DNA from: Chitinophaga pinensis
GTDB lineage: Bacteria > Bacteroidota > Bacteroidia > NS11-12g > UBA955
Reading direction: 5' to 3'
DNA: 35,856 bases
NCBI GenBank assembly: GCA_945865625.1
Contig: CAMBFD010000002.1
Span: 1-35,856, forward strand
Part shown: positions 16,247 to 25,139 of the stretch, in pieces
How the letters are laid out: each line of letters begins with the position of its first letter
How positions within the stretch are numbered: the first letter of the stretch is position 1
Translations under genes and position numbers: made by a program
Notes under the pieces: generated by a model
Databases searched by the model: none
The model's input: the letters and a program-made list of their open reading frames with translations, nothing else
Told to the model about the DNA's origin: nothing

Positions 16247-17011
16247 TTAAAGATACAAAGTAATCAGGAAAATTGTTCCAATGATAATTCTATAATATCC
16301 AAAGAAGGAAAATCCTCTTGATTTCACCATTCCAATAAAGAATTTTACGGCGAAAGCTGCAGTGATGAAACTGATAGCGTTGCCAATGGCAATATCAGAT
16401 AAATTAGAAGCGCTTAATTGATCCCAATTTTTGAGAAGTTTATATGCTGCTGCTGCTGATAAAGTAGGTATTGCTAAGAAAAATGAAAACTCAGTTGCTG
16501 CACTTTTAGATAATTTGCAACCCAATCCACCGGCAATGGTTGCCGCACTTCTGCTGGTTCCTGGAATCATTGCAATGGTTTGAACAAGTCCGATAATAAA
16601 TGAATCTTTGTAAGTCATATCGTCAACTTCTTTATTTCCAGGCAAAAGAATTTTATCCATGAAAATCAAGAAGGCACCAACTAAAATAAGCATAATAGCA
16701 ACAATGACTGGGGTTTGCAACAGTTGTTCAAGGATATCGTCAAATAGGAAACCCAATAAAGCGGCAGGGATAAATCCAACAATTAATTTGGAGTAAAAAG
16801 AAAACCAATTAGCGGTAAAAAATCGTTTCCAATAGAGCACGACCACAGCAAATATTGCTCCAAATTGAATGGAAATCATGTAGGTGTCTAATTGATTCCC
16901 TTCTAATTTCAACCATTCTTTGAACATCATTAAATGCCCGGTGCTGCTTACTGGTAGGTATTCAGTAAGACCTTCGACGATGGCTAACGTCGCATTTTCA
17001 AGCCAAGTCAT
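16247..17011 (-). CDS. uppP: Undecaprenyl-diphosphatase UppP (BacA family)
   Basis: Integral membrane phosphatase, 254 residues, that converts undecaprenyl diphosphate to the monophosphate so that the lipid carrier can be reused for peptidoglycan and other envelope polymers. The two catalytic motifs are present: EGLTEYLPVSSTGHL near residues 14-28 and PGTSRSAATIAGG near 150-162. About seven to eight hydrophobic helices are visible. The start codon directly abuts the DUF3098 stop, and DUF4159 follows after 3 bases. The order ftsX-DUF3098-uppP is widely conserved in Bacteroidetes, supporting coordinated expression of division and wall-recycling functions. The family also confers bacitracin tolerance when abundant. 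Confidence 0.95.
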   Translation of the reverse strand: MTWLENATLAIVEGLTEYLPVSSTGHLMMFKEWLKLEGNQLDTYMISIQFGAIFAVVVLYWKRFFTANWFSFYSKLIVGFIPAALLGFLFDDILEQLLQTPVIVAIMLILVGAFLIFMDKILLPGNKEVDDMTYKDSFIIGLVQTIAMIPGTSRSAATIAGGLGCKLSKSAATEFSFFLAIPTLSAAAAYKLLKNWDQLSASNLSDIAIGNAISFITAAFAVKFFIGMVKSRGFSFFGYYRIIIGTIFLITLYL

Positions 17012-17254
17012 TTATTTCTTTTTGTAAAAGATTGCATAAATACCTAGAACAAAGCCTGCAATCACAACAATAGGCGCTAGGGTTGTTCTGCGGAAGTCAT
17101 AAATATTGCCATCTTTTCCGGCCATAAGGAAGAATCCAATCACAATTATAATTACACTGATAATGGTTAATGTATAGTTTTCTTTACTAAAAATCATTCC
17201 TTCTTTACTTTCAGCAAGATTAGATTTGTTTTTGATATTTTTATTTGCGCTCAT
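17012..17254 (-). CDS. DUF3098 small membrane protein
   Basis: Small integral membrane protein of 80 residues. A polar N-terminus (about 1-28) precedes two hydrophobic segments, near residues 29-46 (LTIISVIIIVIGFFLMAG) and 57-76 (LAPIVVIAGFVLGIYAIFY), and a basic KKK end. This hairpin topology and the AGKDG loop are the DUF3098 pattern. It lies between ftsX (2-base gap) and uppP (no gap), the usual place for the family. Function is not established; its constant company suggests a role in division or wall synthesis. Confidence 0.85.
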   Translation of the reverse strand: MSANKNIKNKSNLAESKEGMIFSKENYTLTIISVIIIVIGFFLMAGKDGNIYDFRRTTLAPIVVIAGFVLGIYAIFYKKK

Positions 17255-17256
17255 AA

Positions 17257-18147
17257 TTAGTATAAATTCTCAATTTTTGTACGTAAAAATTTTCTAGTGC
17301 TCCACCAACTGCAAATTGTAGCAAGTAGCACTCCAAATATAGCAATAGAAACTGAAACTATAAATAATTTTTGTATTTGAATATGGTTTCTAAATTCGAA
17401 CATCATTGTAGACCATTCGCCATTTGGCATGAAATCGGGAAGTTGCCAGATGATAAACCAAATCAAACCAAAAGAGATGGGAATGGCAATGATTGCATAT
17501 TGAAAAAATGTTAAAATAATTGGCCTAATGATAAAAGAGTTCGTTGCTCCAACAAATTGCATGCTCTTAATTGTATGTCTGTTTGCAAATATTCCTAACC
17601 TTACAGCGCTTTGTATCAGCACAATAGAAATGATAATAAATAACAACGCAAGAATCATATAAACTATCTGCATTTTTTGGATGTTTTTAGAAATGGTTTC
17701 TAACCAATTTTTTTGAAAAAGGACATCTTCAATTTGTGGATTTTTTTTTAGTTCTTTAACAACTTGTTCTTGGAATTTAGGTTCTGCAAATTCGGCCTTG
17801 GAATAAACTTCAACACTCAATGGAAGCGTTATCGTTTCTACATAGTTCATGAAATCTGGGTCATATTTGTCTCCCATTTCTTTCATTCCTTGTTCTCTGG
17901 TAACAAAACGCGTGCTTTTTACCCAAGGCTTTCTGTTCATATTATTTTGAAATTCAATAGCTTGAGCCTCAGTAACGCTATCGCTAAAATATATATCGAT
18001 ACTCGAATTTTCTATTGCATATTCACCAAGTCCTTTGAAGCCAATTACTGTGATTCCGAGAAGTCCTAGAATAAACATAACAGCAGCCAAGCTCAAAATA
18101 CTCGGCAAAGCACTCGGTTTTCTTCGTTTGGTCGATTTTTCTACCAT
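17257..18147 (-). CDS. ftsX: Cell-division permease FtsX
   Basis: Permease half of the FtsEX complex, which couples ATP hydrolysis by FtsE to activation of peptidoglycan hydrolases at the septum. The 296-residue protein has the standard layout: short basic N-terminus (KSTKRRKPSAL), a first membrane helix near 15-37, a periplasmic domain of about 130 residues with NNMNRKPWVKSTRFVTREQ, then three helices near 165-190, 212-238 and 265-287 around SMQFVGATNSFI and RPIIL. The gene begins a four-gene operon with DUF3098, uppP and DUF4159. FtsE is not in the window, as is usual when ftsX is linked to uppP in this phylum. I see no clear TAnnTTTG box in the 94-base divergent gap before it. Confidence 0.92.
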   Translation of the reverse strand: MVEKSTKRRKPSALPSILSLAAVMFILGLLGITVIGFKGLGEYAIENSSIDIYFSDSVTEAQAIEFQNNMNRKPWVKSTRFVTREQGMKEMGDKYDPDFMNYVETITLPLSVEVYSKAEFAEPKFQEQVVKELKKNPQIEDVLFQKNWLETISKNIQKMQIVYMILALLFIIISIVLIQSAVRLGIFANRHTIKSMQFVGATNSFIIRPIILTFFQYAIIAIPISFGLIWFIIWQLPDFMPNGEWSTMMFEFRNHIQIQKLFIVSVSIAIFGVLLATICSWWSTRKFLRTKIENLY

Positions 18148-18208
18148 ATATTATTCGCGAAATTCACAAAAAAGGGCAGAAAAGAAAAAGAAAGTTATCC
18201 TCATTTTG

Positions 18209-18216
18209 TAAATTTG
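18209..18216 (+). promoter_or_regulatory. Possible -7 box TAAATTTG before exonuclease gene
   Basis: TAAATTTG fits TAnnTTTG and lies 25 bases before ATG 18242, leaving room for a short leader. It sits in the 94-base gap between divergent ftsX and the exonuclease gene. No clear -33 partner. Confidence 0.3.
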
Positions 18217-18241
18217 AATTTTAAATCATACAAACAAATAA

Positions 18242-18970
18242 ATGCAGTATTTATCGCAACTCGATTTAAGCAAAGTGCTTTTTTTAGATATCGAAACAGT
18301 TCCAATGGAATCGAGTTTCTCTAATTTATCGCCAGCTTGGCAAAAATTATGGGAGAAAAAGTCGAAATCGTTAATCAAAGAAGATATAACGCCATCAGAT
18401 ATTTACGACCGTTCGGCAATATATGCTGAATTTGGAAAGATTGTTTGTATTGGAGTTGGTTTAATTACGGGACATCCCTCGGAACCCAAACTTAGGTTAA
18501 AGTCGTTTTTTGGACACGATGAAAAAAAGATCCTAGAAGATTTTGCTCAGCTTTTAAATGGGCATTTTGGAACTGATCGCAACCGATTGTGTGCTCACAA
18601 TGGCAAGGAATTTGATTTTCCATACATTGCAAGAAGAATGCTAATTCACGGCATTAAAATTCCCCTTTTGCTCGACAATGCGGGCAAAAAACCTTGGGAA
18701 ATAAATAACTTAGATACAATGGAATTATGGAAATTTGGCGATTTTAAAAGTTTTGTTTCACTGAATTTATTAGCAAATTTGTTCGATATCCCAACCCCAA
18801 AAGACGATATCGATGGAAGCATGGTTGCTGACGTCTATTATAGAGAAAAAGACCTCAATAGAATTGCTGTTTATTGCAATAAAGATGTAATTACATTGGT
18901 TCAAGTATTGCTAAAACTCATGAATAAAGTCACCATTCCAGAAGAAGATATTTTATTTCCTGATACATAA
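18242..18970 (+). CDS. Predicted 3'-5' exonuclease, PolB-exonuclease-like (DEDDy)
   Basis: Soluble DnaQ-fold exonuclease of the PolB-exonuclease-like group (DNA_pol_B_exo2 type), 242 residues. Exo I is LFLDIETVPM near residue 15, with D and E as metal ligands. Exo II is CAHNGKEFDFPYI near residue 120. Exo III is AVYCNKDVITL near 215, where the YxxxD spacing places it in the DEDDy class. The region between motifs I and II (LSPAWQKLWEKK, YAEFGKIVCIGVG) is typical of the stand-alone Bacteroidetes proteins. No polymerase domain is attached, and the neighbours give no pathway. The substrate, DNA or RNA, is not known. Confidence 0.85.
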   Translation: MQYLSQLDLSKVLFLDIETVPMESSFSNLSPAWQKLWEKKSKSLIKEDITPSDIYDRSAIYAEFGKIVCIGVGLITGHPSEPKLRLKSFFGHDEKKILEDFAQLLNGHFGTDRNRLCAHNGKEFDFPYIARRMLIHGIKIPLLLDNAGKKPWEINNLDTMELWKFGDFKSFVSLNLLANLFDIPTPKDDIDGSMVADVYYREKDLNRIAVYCNKDVITLVQVLLKLMNKVTIPEEDILFPDT

Positions 18971-19007
18971 GGCTGCGTTTTGAAAACAATAATTGTCTTT
19001 TTATTGT

Positions 19008-19015
19008 TACCTTTG
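19008..19015 (+). promoter_or_regulatory. Probable -7 box TACCTTTG before second PKD protein
   Basis: TACCTTTG fits TAnnTTTG and ends 8 bases before ATG 19024. TTG triplets upstream at 18993 and 18980 are not at the usual distance for a -33 box. Confidence 0.45.
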
Positions 19016-19023
19016 TGTTTCCA

Positions 19024-21144
19024 ATGATAAGAATAATCCTTTTTGCATTCTTAAATATATTTGCTCTGAACAATGTTTTCGGTGCTGAACCTACGATTGC
19101 ACCAAGTAATTTAGCGGTTAGTACAATTCATTGTAACAAAGCTTCAATAAGTTGGACCAATGGTAATGGTGGCTGGAGATTGGTTGTGGTTAAAGAGGCA
19201 GCTGCAGTTTCGGTTAATCCTGCCGATGGCAATGCTTACACTGCATTTGCTAACTTTATGGCTGGAGATGATATTGGCTCTGCAAATTATGCATGTTGGA
19301 ATAATATTAACAATAACTTTACACTTACAGGGTTAAAAGCAAACACCACATATTATGTTGCAGTTTTTGAACATGATGGTGCTGTGAGTCCTAATTATTT
19401 GACATCTTCTTTTGTAACAACTTCATTTAAAACGCAAAATTTAATTCTAGATTTTGATTTTAATTATACCGACAGTTGCGATAAATCAAATCTTGTATCC
19501 TTTACGAACAAGTCGAGTGCTACATTTACAGGCATTACCTACACATGGTTATTTCAAGATGCAACAAGTGACAGTGGAACAAATGTAACCCATACATATA
19601 ATAAAGGGGGTAACTTCTTAGTTACTATAATTGCATCACCAGCTTTGGGTTGCACAGATTTTTCTACGTCGACTAAAGCGGTGTTTATCATCCCACGTCC
19701 TGTAAGTAAACCAATTGAGAAAAATGGTAACTTGAGTCAATGTTTCATTGGGAATGCTTTTAAATTTGCAGATAATACATCGCTTGCAAACATACCGCGT
19801 TGTGCATACACCAGAACTTGGTACTTCTCACCATCAGATTCTGTTACAATTCCTTCACCCACAAAAACTTTTGATAAACCAGGTACATATCAAATAAAAT
19901 ATAAGGCAGTAACTTATTACGATAATGTTAGAACTAGCTGCTCAGATACTGCTTCAATATGGGTAAGGGTTATTCCTGATCCTTCAAGTGGAATATACAT
20001 TAATGATTCAATTCAGTGTTTTGCAACTAATTCATTTGTTTTTGATAATAAATATCCAGGTTTACTCAGTTTTTATTGGGATCTTGGCGATGGAACAACA
20101 TCGGCTAATAAAACAATTACCCATAAATATGTAACTGCTGGAAATTATCCAATTATTCACGAAGCTCAAAGTCCCGAGGGATGTAAAAGTCGCGATACCA
20201 TATATATCTATGTCAAGGGAAATAACAATGCCACATTTTCGGGTTTACCTTCTACAATTTGTGAAAATGGATCTTCAATACTCTTAACACCAACAATTTC
20301 TGGTGGAGTGTTCTCGTCAACTTCAGGAAACTTTAATGGTAACTCATATTCTCCAGGCAAAGCTGGGCTGCATTTAATTAAATATTTAATAAAAGATAGT
20401 TTTTGTCCTGATTCCTTGGTTACGCCTATAAAAATTAATGCATTGCCTAAATTTAGTCTAGGCAAAGATACCGTAGTTTGTGATGGTTCAACAGCCGACT
20501 TAATTGTGGTTGCCCCAGGAACAATGGTTTGGGAAGATGGCTCGAATTCAAACCCAAGAACAATTTCTGTTGCGGGCACTTATTGGTCAGAAGTGAATAA
20601 TGGTGGTTGTAAATGGAGAGATACGATTTATATAAAGGAAGGGCTTACTCCTCAAGTTTCATTGCCCAATGATACATTAATTTGTAAAGGTTCTTTGCTA
20701 CAATTAACGGCATCTTGGCCGGGCGCTACAACGACTTGGAGCAATGGATCAACTGGAACTTCAATTTATGTTGCAAGTTCTGGAACTTACTCTGTAAATG
20801 TAACGAATGCTTGTGGAACAGCAACTGATCAAATTATTGTTACATTGGCTGATGGTTTTTGTGACGTCTTTATTCCGGATGCATTTACGCCAAACTTTGA
20901 TGGTAGAAATGATACTTTTGAAATCATAGGAAGAGGAATTACGCCTACCTTGTTTCAAATTTATAATCGTTGGGGGGAAAAGATTTTCGACAATGCCGAC
21001 GCTAAATCATTCAAGTGGGCCGGTTATTATCGAGGCGATTTATGCCAAGAAGGGTTCTATACCTTTATATATAGATATGAGCAAAAAGTGGGCGATAGGG
21101 TGAGAAGAAATACCGTCAATGGTTCAATCTTTTTATTGCGTTAA
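19024..21144 (+). CDS. PKD/FN3-like secreted protein with T9SS type-B sorting domain
   Basis: Second predicted T9SS cargo, 706 residues from ATG 19024; an in-frame GTG at 19015 overlaps the promoter box and was rejected. A signal peptide ends near residue 21 (NVFGAEP). A fibronectin-III-like domain follows (about 22-140: APSNLAVSTIHCNKASISWT ... TTYYVAVFEHDG). PKD-like modules come next, one near 150-225 (TYTWLFQDATSDSG), a diverged one, and one near 340-400 with FYWDLGDGTTS. Two short Ig-like repeats in the 480-610 region share PNDTLICKG and GKDTVVCDG openings. The type-B C-terminal domain starts near 617 with FIPDAFTPNFDGRNDTFEI and ends in GSIFLLR. Unlike the 10385 protein it has no PorP/SprF gene beside it, so it must use one encoded elsewhere. 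No enzymatic domain is seen. Confidence 0.88.
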   Translation: MIRIILFAFLNIFALNNVFGAEPTIAPSNLAVSTIHCNKASISWTNGNGGWRLVVVKEAAAVSVNPADGNAYTAFANFMAGDDIGSANYACWNNINNNFTLTGLKANTTYYVAVFEHDGAVSPNYLTSSFVTTSFKTQNLILDFDFNYTDSCDKSNLVSFTNKSSATFTGITYTWLFQDATSDSGTNVTHTYNKGGNFLVTIIASPALGCTDFSTSTKAVFIIPRPVSKPIEKNGNLSQCFIGNAFKFADNTSLANIPRCAYTRTWYFSPSDSVTIPSPTKTFDKPGTYQIKYKAVTYYDNVRTSCSDTASIWVRVIPDPSSGIYINDSIQCFATNSFVFDNKYPGLLSFYWDLGDGTTSANKTITHKYVTAGNYPIIHEAQSPEGCKSRDTIYIYVKGNNNATFSGLPSTICENGSSILLTPTISGGVFSSTSGNFNGNSYSPGKAGLHLIKYLIKDSFCPDSLVTPIKINALPKFSLGKDTVVCDGSTADLIVVAPGTMVWEDGSNSNPRTISVAGTYWSEVNNGGCKWRDTIYIKEGLTPQVSLPNDTLICKGSLLQLTASWPGATTTWSNGSTGTSIYVASSGTYSVNVTNACGTATDQIIVTLADGFCDVFIPDAFTPNFDGRNDTFEIIGRGITPTLFQIYNRWGEKIFDNADAKSFKWAGYYRGDLCQEGFYTFIYRYEQKVGDRVRRNTVNGSIFLLR

Positions 21145-21195
21145 ATTGGGTATAATCTGTCCATAATTTTTTTACAAAATCCTATTTTTCCTGAC

Positions 21196-21203
21196 TATTT
21201 TTG
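21196..21203 (+). promoter_or_regulatory. Probable -7 box TATTTTTG before purL
   Basis: TATTTTTG fits TAnnTTTG and ends 5 bases before ATG 21209. It would drive purL and probably the downstream overlapping genes. No clear -33 element. Confidence 0.4.
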
Positions 21204-21208
21204 CAGCA

Positions 21209-23437
21209 ATGCAACAGAATAGTGTATCACTTATTGATCAAGCCAAACAATTGGGCTTGTTGGAAGAAGAATTTCATAAAATCTGCGAAATTCTTGGCCG
21301 TGAACCTAACTTCACAGAATTGTCTATTTATTCAGTTATGTGGAGCGAACATTGTAGTTATAAAAACTCAATTACATGGTTGAAAACCTTGCCTAAAAGT
21401 GGCACTAAAATGTTGGCTGAAGCCGGTGAAGAAAACGCTGGTTTAGTAGATATAGGCGATGGACTTGCTTGTTGTTTCAAAATTGAAAGTCATAACCATC
21501 CCTCCGCTATAGAACCTTATCAAGGAGCTGCAACCGGAGTTGGTGGAATCAATAGAGATATCTTTTCAATGGGCGCTCGACCTATTGCACAATTAAATTC
21601 ATTGCGCTTTGGAAATATCAACTCAGATAGGACAAAATGGTTGGTTAAAGGTGTTGTAAAAGGGATTGGCGATTATGGAAATGCATTTGGCATTCCTACT
21701 GTTGGTGGTGAAGTGTATTTCGACGATTGCTACGAGCAAAATAACCTTGTGAACGCAATGAGTGTGGGTATCGTTGGAGTAGGGAAAAGTATATCTGCCG
21801 GTGCTGGACCTGCTGGAAATCCTGTTTATATTTTTGGGTCTGCCACAGGAAAAGATGGAATTCACGGTGCTGCTTTTGCCTCTAAAGATATGAGCGAAGA
21901 TAGCATCAACGATTTGCCTTCAGTGCAAGTGGGTGATCCTTTCTGGGAGAAGTTAATCCTAGAAGCTTCTATGGAAATTATTGAAACCAATGCCGTTGTT
22001 GGTATGCAAGATATGGGTGCTGCCGGTATTACCTGTAGTACGAGCGAAATGAGTGCAAAAACTGATGTGGGAATGGATATTCACTTAGATAAAGTTCCTA
22101 TGCGTCAACAAGACATGAAAGGATGGGAACTTTTGTTAAGCGAAAGCCAAGAACGTATGTTGGTGATTATTGAAAAAGGGAGAGAAAAAGAATTAGAAGT
22201 CATTTTTGAGAAATGGGATTTAACCTATGCTCAAATTGGATTGGTTACTGATACAAAACATGTTCGATATTTTATGAATGGTGTTTTAGAAGCCGATATC
22301 CCTGCTGAATCTTTGGTTTTAGGTGGCGGCGCTCCTGTATATAAAAGAACATGGACAACCCCTACATATTTTGCAGAAATAGAGAAATTTAATTTAGATT
22401 CTATTCAAGATCTTACTTTAGAGGAAGCAAAATCTGTTGCCCTAAAACTTGCTGCCGAACCAAACATTGCAAGTAAAAAGTGGATTTACGAGCAATACGA
22501 TAGCATGGTAGGAACAGTGAATCAATCAACAAACCTTCCTTCTGATGCATCTGTTGTAAAAGTAAAAGGAACAAATAAAAGTCTAGCATTGACTGTTGAT
22601 TGCAATAGCCGTTATGTGCATGCAAATCCAAATATAGGAACTCAAATTGCAGTTTCTGAAGCGGCAAGAAACATTCGTTGCACCGGTGGTGTGCCAACTG
22701 CTATTACAAATTGCTTAAACTTTGGTAACCCTTATAATGAAGAAGTATATTTTCAATTTAAATCTGCCATTGAAGGGATGAGTGAAGCTTGTAGGAAATT
22801 CGATACCCCTGTAACAGGTGGTAACGTAAGTTTTTACAATCAAAGCACATCAGGTCAGGCAGTTTATCCAACCCCAACAATTGGGATGGTTGGAATTATT
22901 GAAAAACCGGAACACAGAATGAGTTTAAACTTCAAAAACGAGGGTGATGCAATTTTATTAATTGGTGAAGCTCAAAACGATTTAGGTTGCTCTCAATATC
23001 TTGCTAAAATTAAAGGGGTGGCTCTTTCTAATTGTCCTCATTTTGATTTAGATGTTGAATTCAACTTGCATCAGTTATTAGAGAAACTTTCACACAATCA
23101 AATGGCGACAAGCGTTCACGATGTGAGTGAAGGTGGATTATTCATCACTTGCTTAGAAAGTGCGATGCATGACAACTTAGGATTCGAAATTTGCACCGAC
23201 CAACGTTATCGTAATGATGCTTGGTTGTTTGGAGAATCACAATCTAGAGTTGTGATTTCTGTGAATCCAAATCATATTGTTGACATTCAAACATTGGCCG
23301 CTCAATTTAATTTGCCTGTTACCCATATTGGTACTGTAACCGCTGGTGAAATTGGCATCAATGGCGAAAAATTTGCAACTGTGACTCAAATGGCAGATAT
23401 TTATAATTCTGCAATTGCCAATAAAATGACCGCTTAA
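21209..23437 (+). CDS. purL: Phosphoribosylformylglycinamidine synthase subunit PurL
   Basis: Catalyses the fourth step of de novo purine synthesis, ATP-dependent conversion of FGAR to FGAM, with ammonia supplied by PurQ and assembly helped by PurS. At 742 residues it is the short three-subunit form, not the approximately 1300-residue fused enzyme. Signatures include [11 protein letters not shown] near residue 43, the nucleotide-binding [20 protein letters not shown] near 91, the glycine-rich GVGGINRDI, and the second-half repeats TNCLNFGNP and [10 protein letters not shown]. Neither purQ nor purS is in the window. The stop overlaps the next start as TAATG, implying translational coupling with the FAD oxidoreductase. 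Confidence 0.96.
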   Translation: MQQNSVSLIDQAKQLGLLEEEFHKICEILGREPNFTELSIYSVMWSEHCSYKNSITWLKTLPKSGTKMLAEAGEENAGLVDIGDGLACCFKIESHNHPSAIEPYQGAATGVGGINRDIFSMGARPIAQLNSLRFGNINSDRTKWLVKGVVKGIGDYGNAFGIPTVGGEVYFDDCYEQNNLVNAMSVGIVGVGKSISAGAGPAGNPVYIFGSATGKDGIHGAAFASKDMSEDSINDLPSVQVGDPFWEKLILEASMEIIETNAVVGMQDMGAAGITCSTSEMSAKTDVGMDIHLDKVPMRQQDMKGWELLLSESQERMLVIIEKGREKELEVIFEKWDLTYAQIGLVTDTKHVRYFMNGVLEADIPAESLVLGGGAPVYKRTWTTPTYFAEIEKFNLDSIQDLTLEEAKSVALKLAAEPNIASKKWIYEQYDSMVGTVNQSTNLPSDASVVKVKGTNKSLALTVDCNSRYVHANPNIGTQIAVSEAARNIRCTGGVPTAITNCLNFGNPYNEEVYFQFKSAIEGMSEACRKFDTPVTGGNVSFYNQSTSGQAVYPTPTIGMVGIIEKPEHRMSLNFKNEGDAILLIGEAQNDLGCSQYLAKIKGVALSNCPHFDLDVEFNLHQLLEKLSHNQMATSVHDVSEGGLFITCLESAMHDNLGFEICTDQRYRNDAWLFGESQSRVVISVNPNHIVDIQTLAAQFNLPVTHIGTVTAGEIGINGEKFATVTQMADIYNSAIANKMTA

Positions 23438-24567
23438 TGGCTATTCCAGTTAGCTTTTGGGAACAAAAATGGGCTGAGAAAGCAGATATAGTTGTTGTTG
23501 GAGCTGGCTTGGTTGGATTACAATCGGCAATTAAACTAAAACTCAAGTTTCAACACCGCAAAGTTTGGGTGGTTGAAAGTGCTACTTTAGGCAGTCCTGC
23601 CAGCCTAAGAAATGCAGGATTTGCCTGTTTTGGAAGCTTAGGAGAAATTCTTGACGACGCCAATAATATTGGCTTAGAAAACGCTTTGTTACTTTATGAA
23701 AATAGGTATACCGGGTTCTTGAAATTGAAAGAAACCTACGGCGAAACCAAAATTGGGTATGAAAATACTGGTGGATATGAAATCTTCAAATCCAATGAGG
23801 CTTCGATATTTGAAAACATCGCCGCAAACATTGATTCGGTGAATGAAAAACTTTTAAATGTTCATCAACAAACTGCATTTCAACTGAAAAAGACCGCTGC
23901 ACTTGGGATGAATGTTTTTGAAACAGCCATCTATTCTCCACTCGAAGGAGCGATTCAATCTCATTTACTTTACGAATCCATCAGAAATCATGCTTTGTCG
24001 CTGGGTATTGAAATATTTTCTGGTTTTCAAGTTCAGAACATTGAACAGTTAGATTCTCAAAAATGGGAAATTTTGTTTTCTAATTCAAATGTAAAGTTCG
24101 TTGCTTCTGAATTAATCATTTGCACAAATGGATTTACAAAACAAATATTGCCCGATATTGAAGTTTATCCGGCGAGAGGACAAGTATTGGTTACAGAAGC
24201 AATTCCAACGCTGCCTTTTAGAGGGATTTTCCATTACGACAAAGGGTACATTTATTTTAGAAGTCTTGGAACCCGAATTTTAATTGGGGGCGCAAGAAAT
24301 ATTGATTTTGACGGAGAGCAAGTGATGGATCAAAATACTTCTGAAAATATTGTAAATCATCTGAAACAAGTCATTACAGAGGTGATCGTCCCTGGTATTG
24401 AGCCTAAGATCGATTATCAATGGGCCGGGACGATGGGAATGGCTGCAGATCGTCAGCCAATCATCCAAAAAATTCAACCACATCTTCATTGTTGTGTAAG
24501 AATGGGTGGAATGGGTGTTGCTTTAAGTGCAACTGCATCCGAAAAATTGGTAAATTTGATTGATTAA
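23437..24567 (+). CDS. FAD-dependent oxidoreductase, DAO family
   Basis: Soluble flavoprotein of 376 residues related to glycine/D-amino-acid oxidases and dehydrogenases (DAO fold). The N-terminal Rossmann motif is VVVGAGLVGLQSA near residues 20-32, followed by an acidic strand end VWVVES that would bind the FAD ribose. A conserved RNAGFACFG segment lies near residue 56. The C-terminal part has YPARGQVLVTE, FHYDKGYIYFR, LIGGARN and the closing flavin motif GMGGMGVALSATASEKL. The enzyme presumably oxidises an amine or amino acid, but the substrate cannot be read. Its start overlaps the purL stop (TAATG). No link between this family and purine synthesis is established; co-expression may be just operon packing. 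Confidence 0.85.
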   Translation: MAIPVSFWEQKWAEKADIVVVGAGLVGLQSAIKLKLKFQHRKVWVVESATLGSPASLRNAGFACFGSLGEILDDANNIGLENALLLYENRYTGFLKLKETYGETKIGYENTGGYEIFKSNEASIFENIAANIDSVNEKLLNVHQQTAFQLKKTAALGMNVFETAIYSPLEGAIQSHLLYESIRNHALSLGIEIFSGFQVQNIEQLDSQKWEILFSNSNVKFVASELIICTNGFTKQILPDIEVYPARGQVLVTEAIPTLPFRGIFHYDKGYIYFRSLGTRILIGGARNIDFDGEQVMDQNTSENIVNHLKQVITEVIVPGIEPKIDYQWAGTMGMAADRQPIIQKIQPHLHCCVRMGGMGVALSATASEKLVNLID

Positions 24568-24593
24568 GTGTATTTTTACCTTAATTATTTTTT

Positions 24594-25139
24594 ATGACTC
24601 TTAAAAACTGTTTTAAATTTATATTGATTTTCACTTTGTGCTTGAACATGAGTGACCTTTTTGCTCAAGCTAAACCCGTTTCATCATCCACGAATAAAAC
24701 TGTAACTACAAAGTCAAAATCCCTCAAAAAGAAAAAGAAAAAAATTACACCAGCTCCAGTGGTAGAGGAGGAAATTGATATTGGCCAAGGCGACACTGCA
24801 GTCATCGGAAAAACGTCTTTGGCGGAGTTTGTGAATTTAGATATTTACAAAAGAACACGCTGGGATCCGGATGCTCCGGCCTACGATACTGCTACTGGAA
24901 ATGGGTTTTATCAATCATTTTTCAAAGGCGATTACGATGCAGCTGAACTTCCGGCATTATATGTAGGTCGTAAGTTTGTCATTTTAGGCGTTGAAATTTT
25001 GAAAAATAAAAATACGGGCAAAGACATGAACATTATGTATTTGCACGGTGATGTGGCGAATTCTGTAATTTGGGTTGATTTTGATAGGGCAGTTGAAACC
25101 AAAGAAATATCATTCATTCCAGCTAAACGTAAAAAATAA
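24594..25139 (+). CDS. Unrecognised secreted protein with Lys-rich linker
   Basis: I do not recognise this 181-residue protein. It has a clear signal peptide (hydrophobic residues about 8-22, ending LFAQA) and then a Ser/Thr/Lys stretch with a run of six lysines near residues 45-52, followed by an acidic patch (VVEEEID). The C-terminal about 110 residues look like one small folded domain with many aromatic residues (RTRWDPDAPAYDTATG, NGFYQSFFKGDYDAAELP, MNIMYLHGDVANSVIWVDFD). No lipobox and no sorting domain are seen. Its stop overlaps the PolX start as TAATG, and it starts 26 bases after the FAD oxidoreductase. Exported, probably periplasmic. No function is offered. Confidence 0.75.
   Translation: MTLKNCFKFILIFTLCLNMSDLFAQAKPVSSSTNKTVTTKSKSLKKKKKKITPAPVVEEEIDIGQGDTAVIGKTSLAEFVNLDIYKRTRWDPDAPAYDTATGNGFYQSFFKGDYDAAELPALYVGRKFVILGVEILKNKNTGKDMNIMYLHGDVANSVIWVDFDRAVETKEISFIPAKRKK

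Noticed and set aside
19015-19023. GTG start for the second PKD protein
   Set aside because: The GTG begins on the last base of the TACCTTTG promoter box, while ATG 19024 gives a normal signal peptide.
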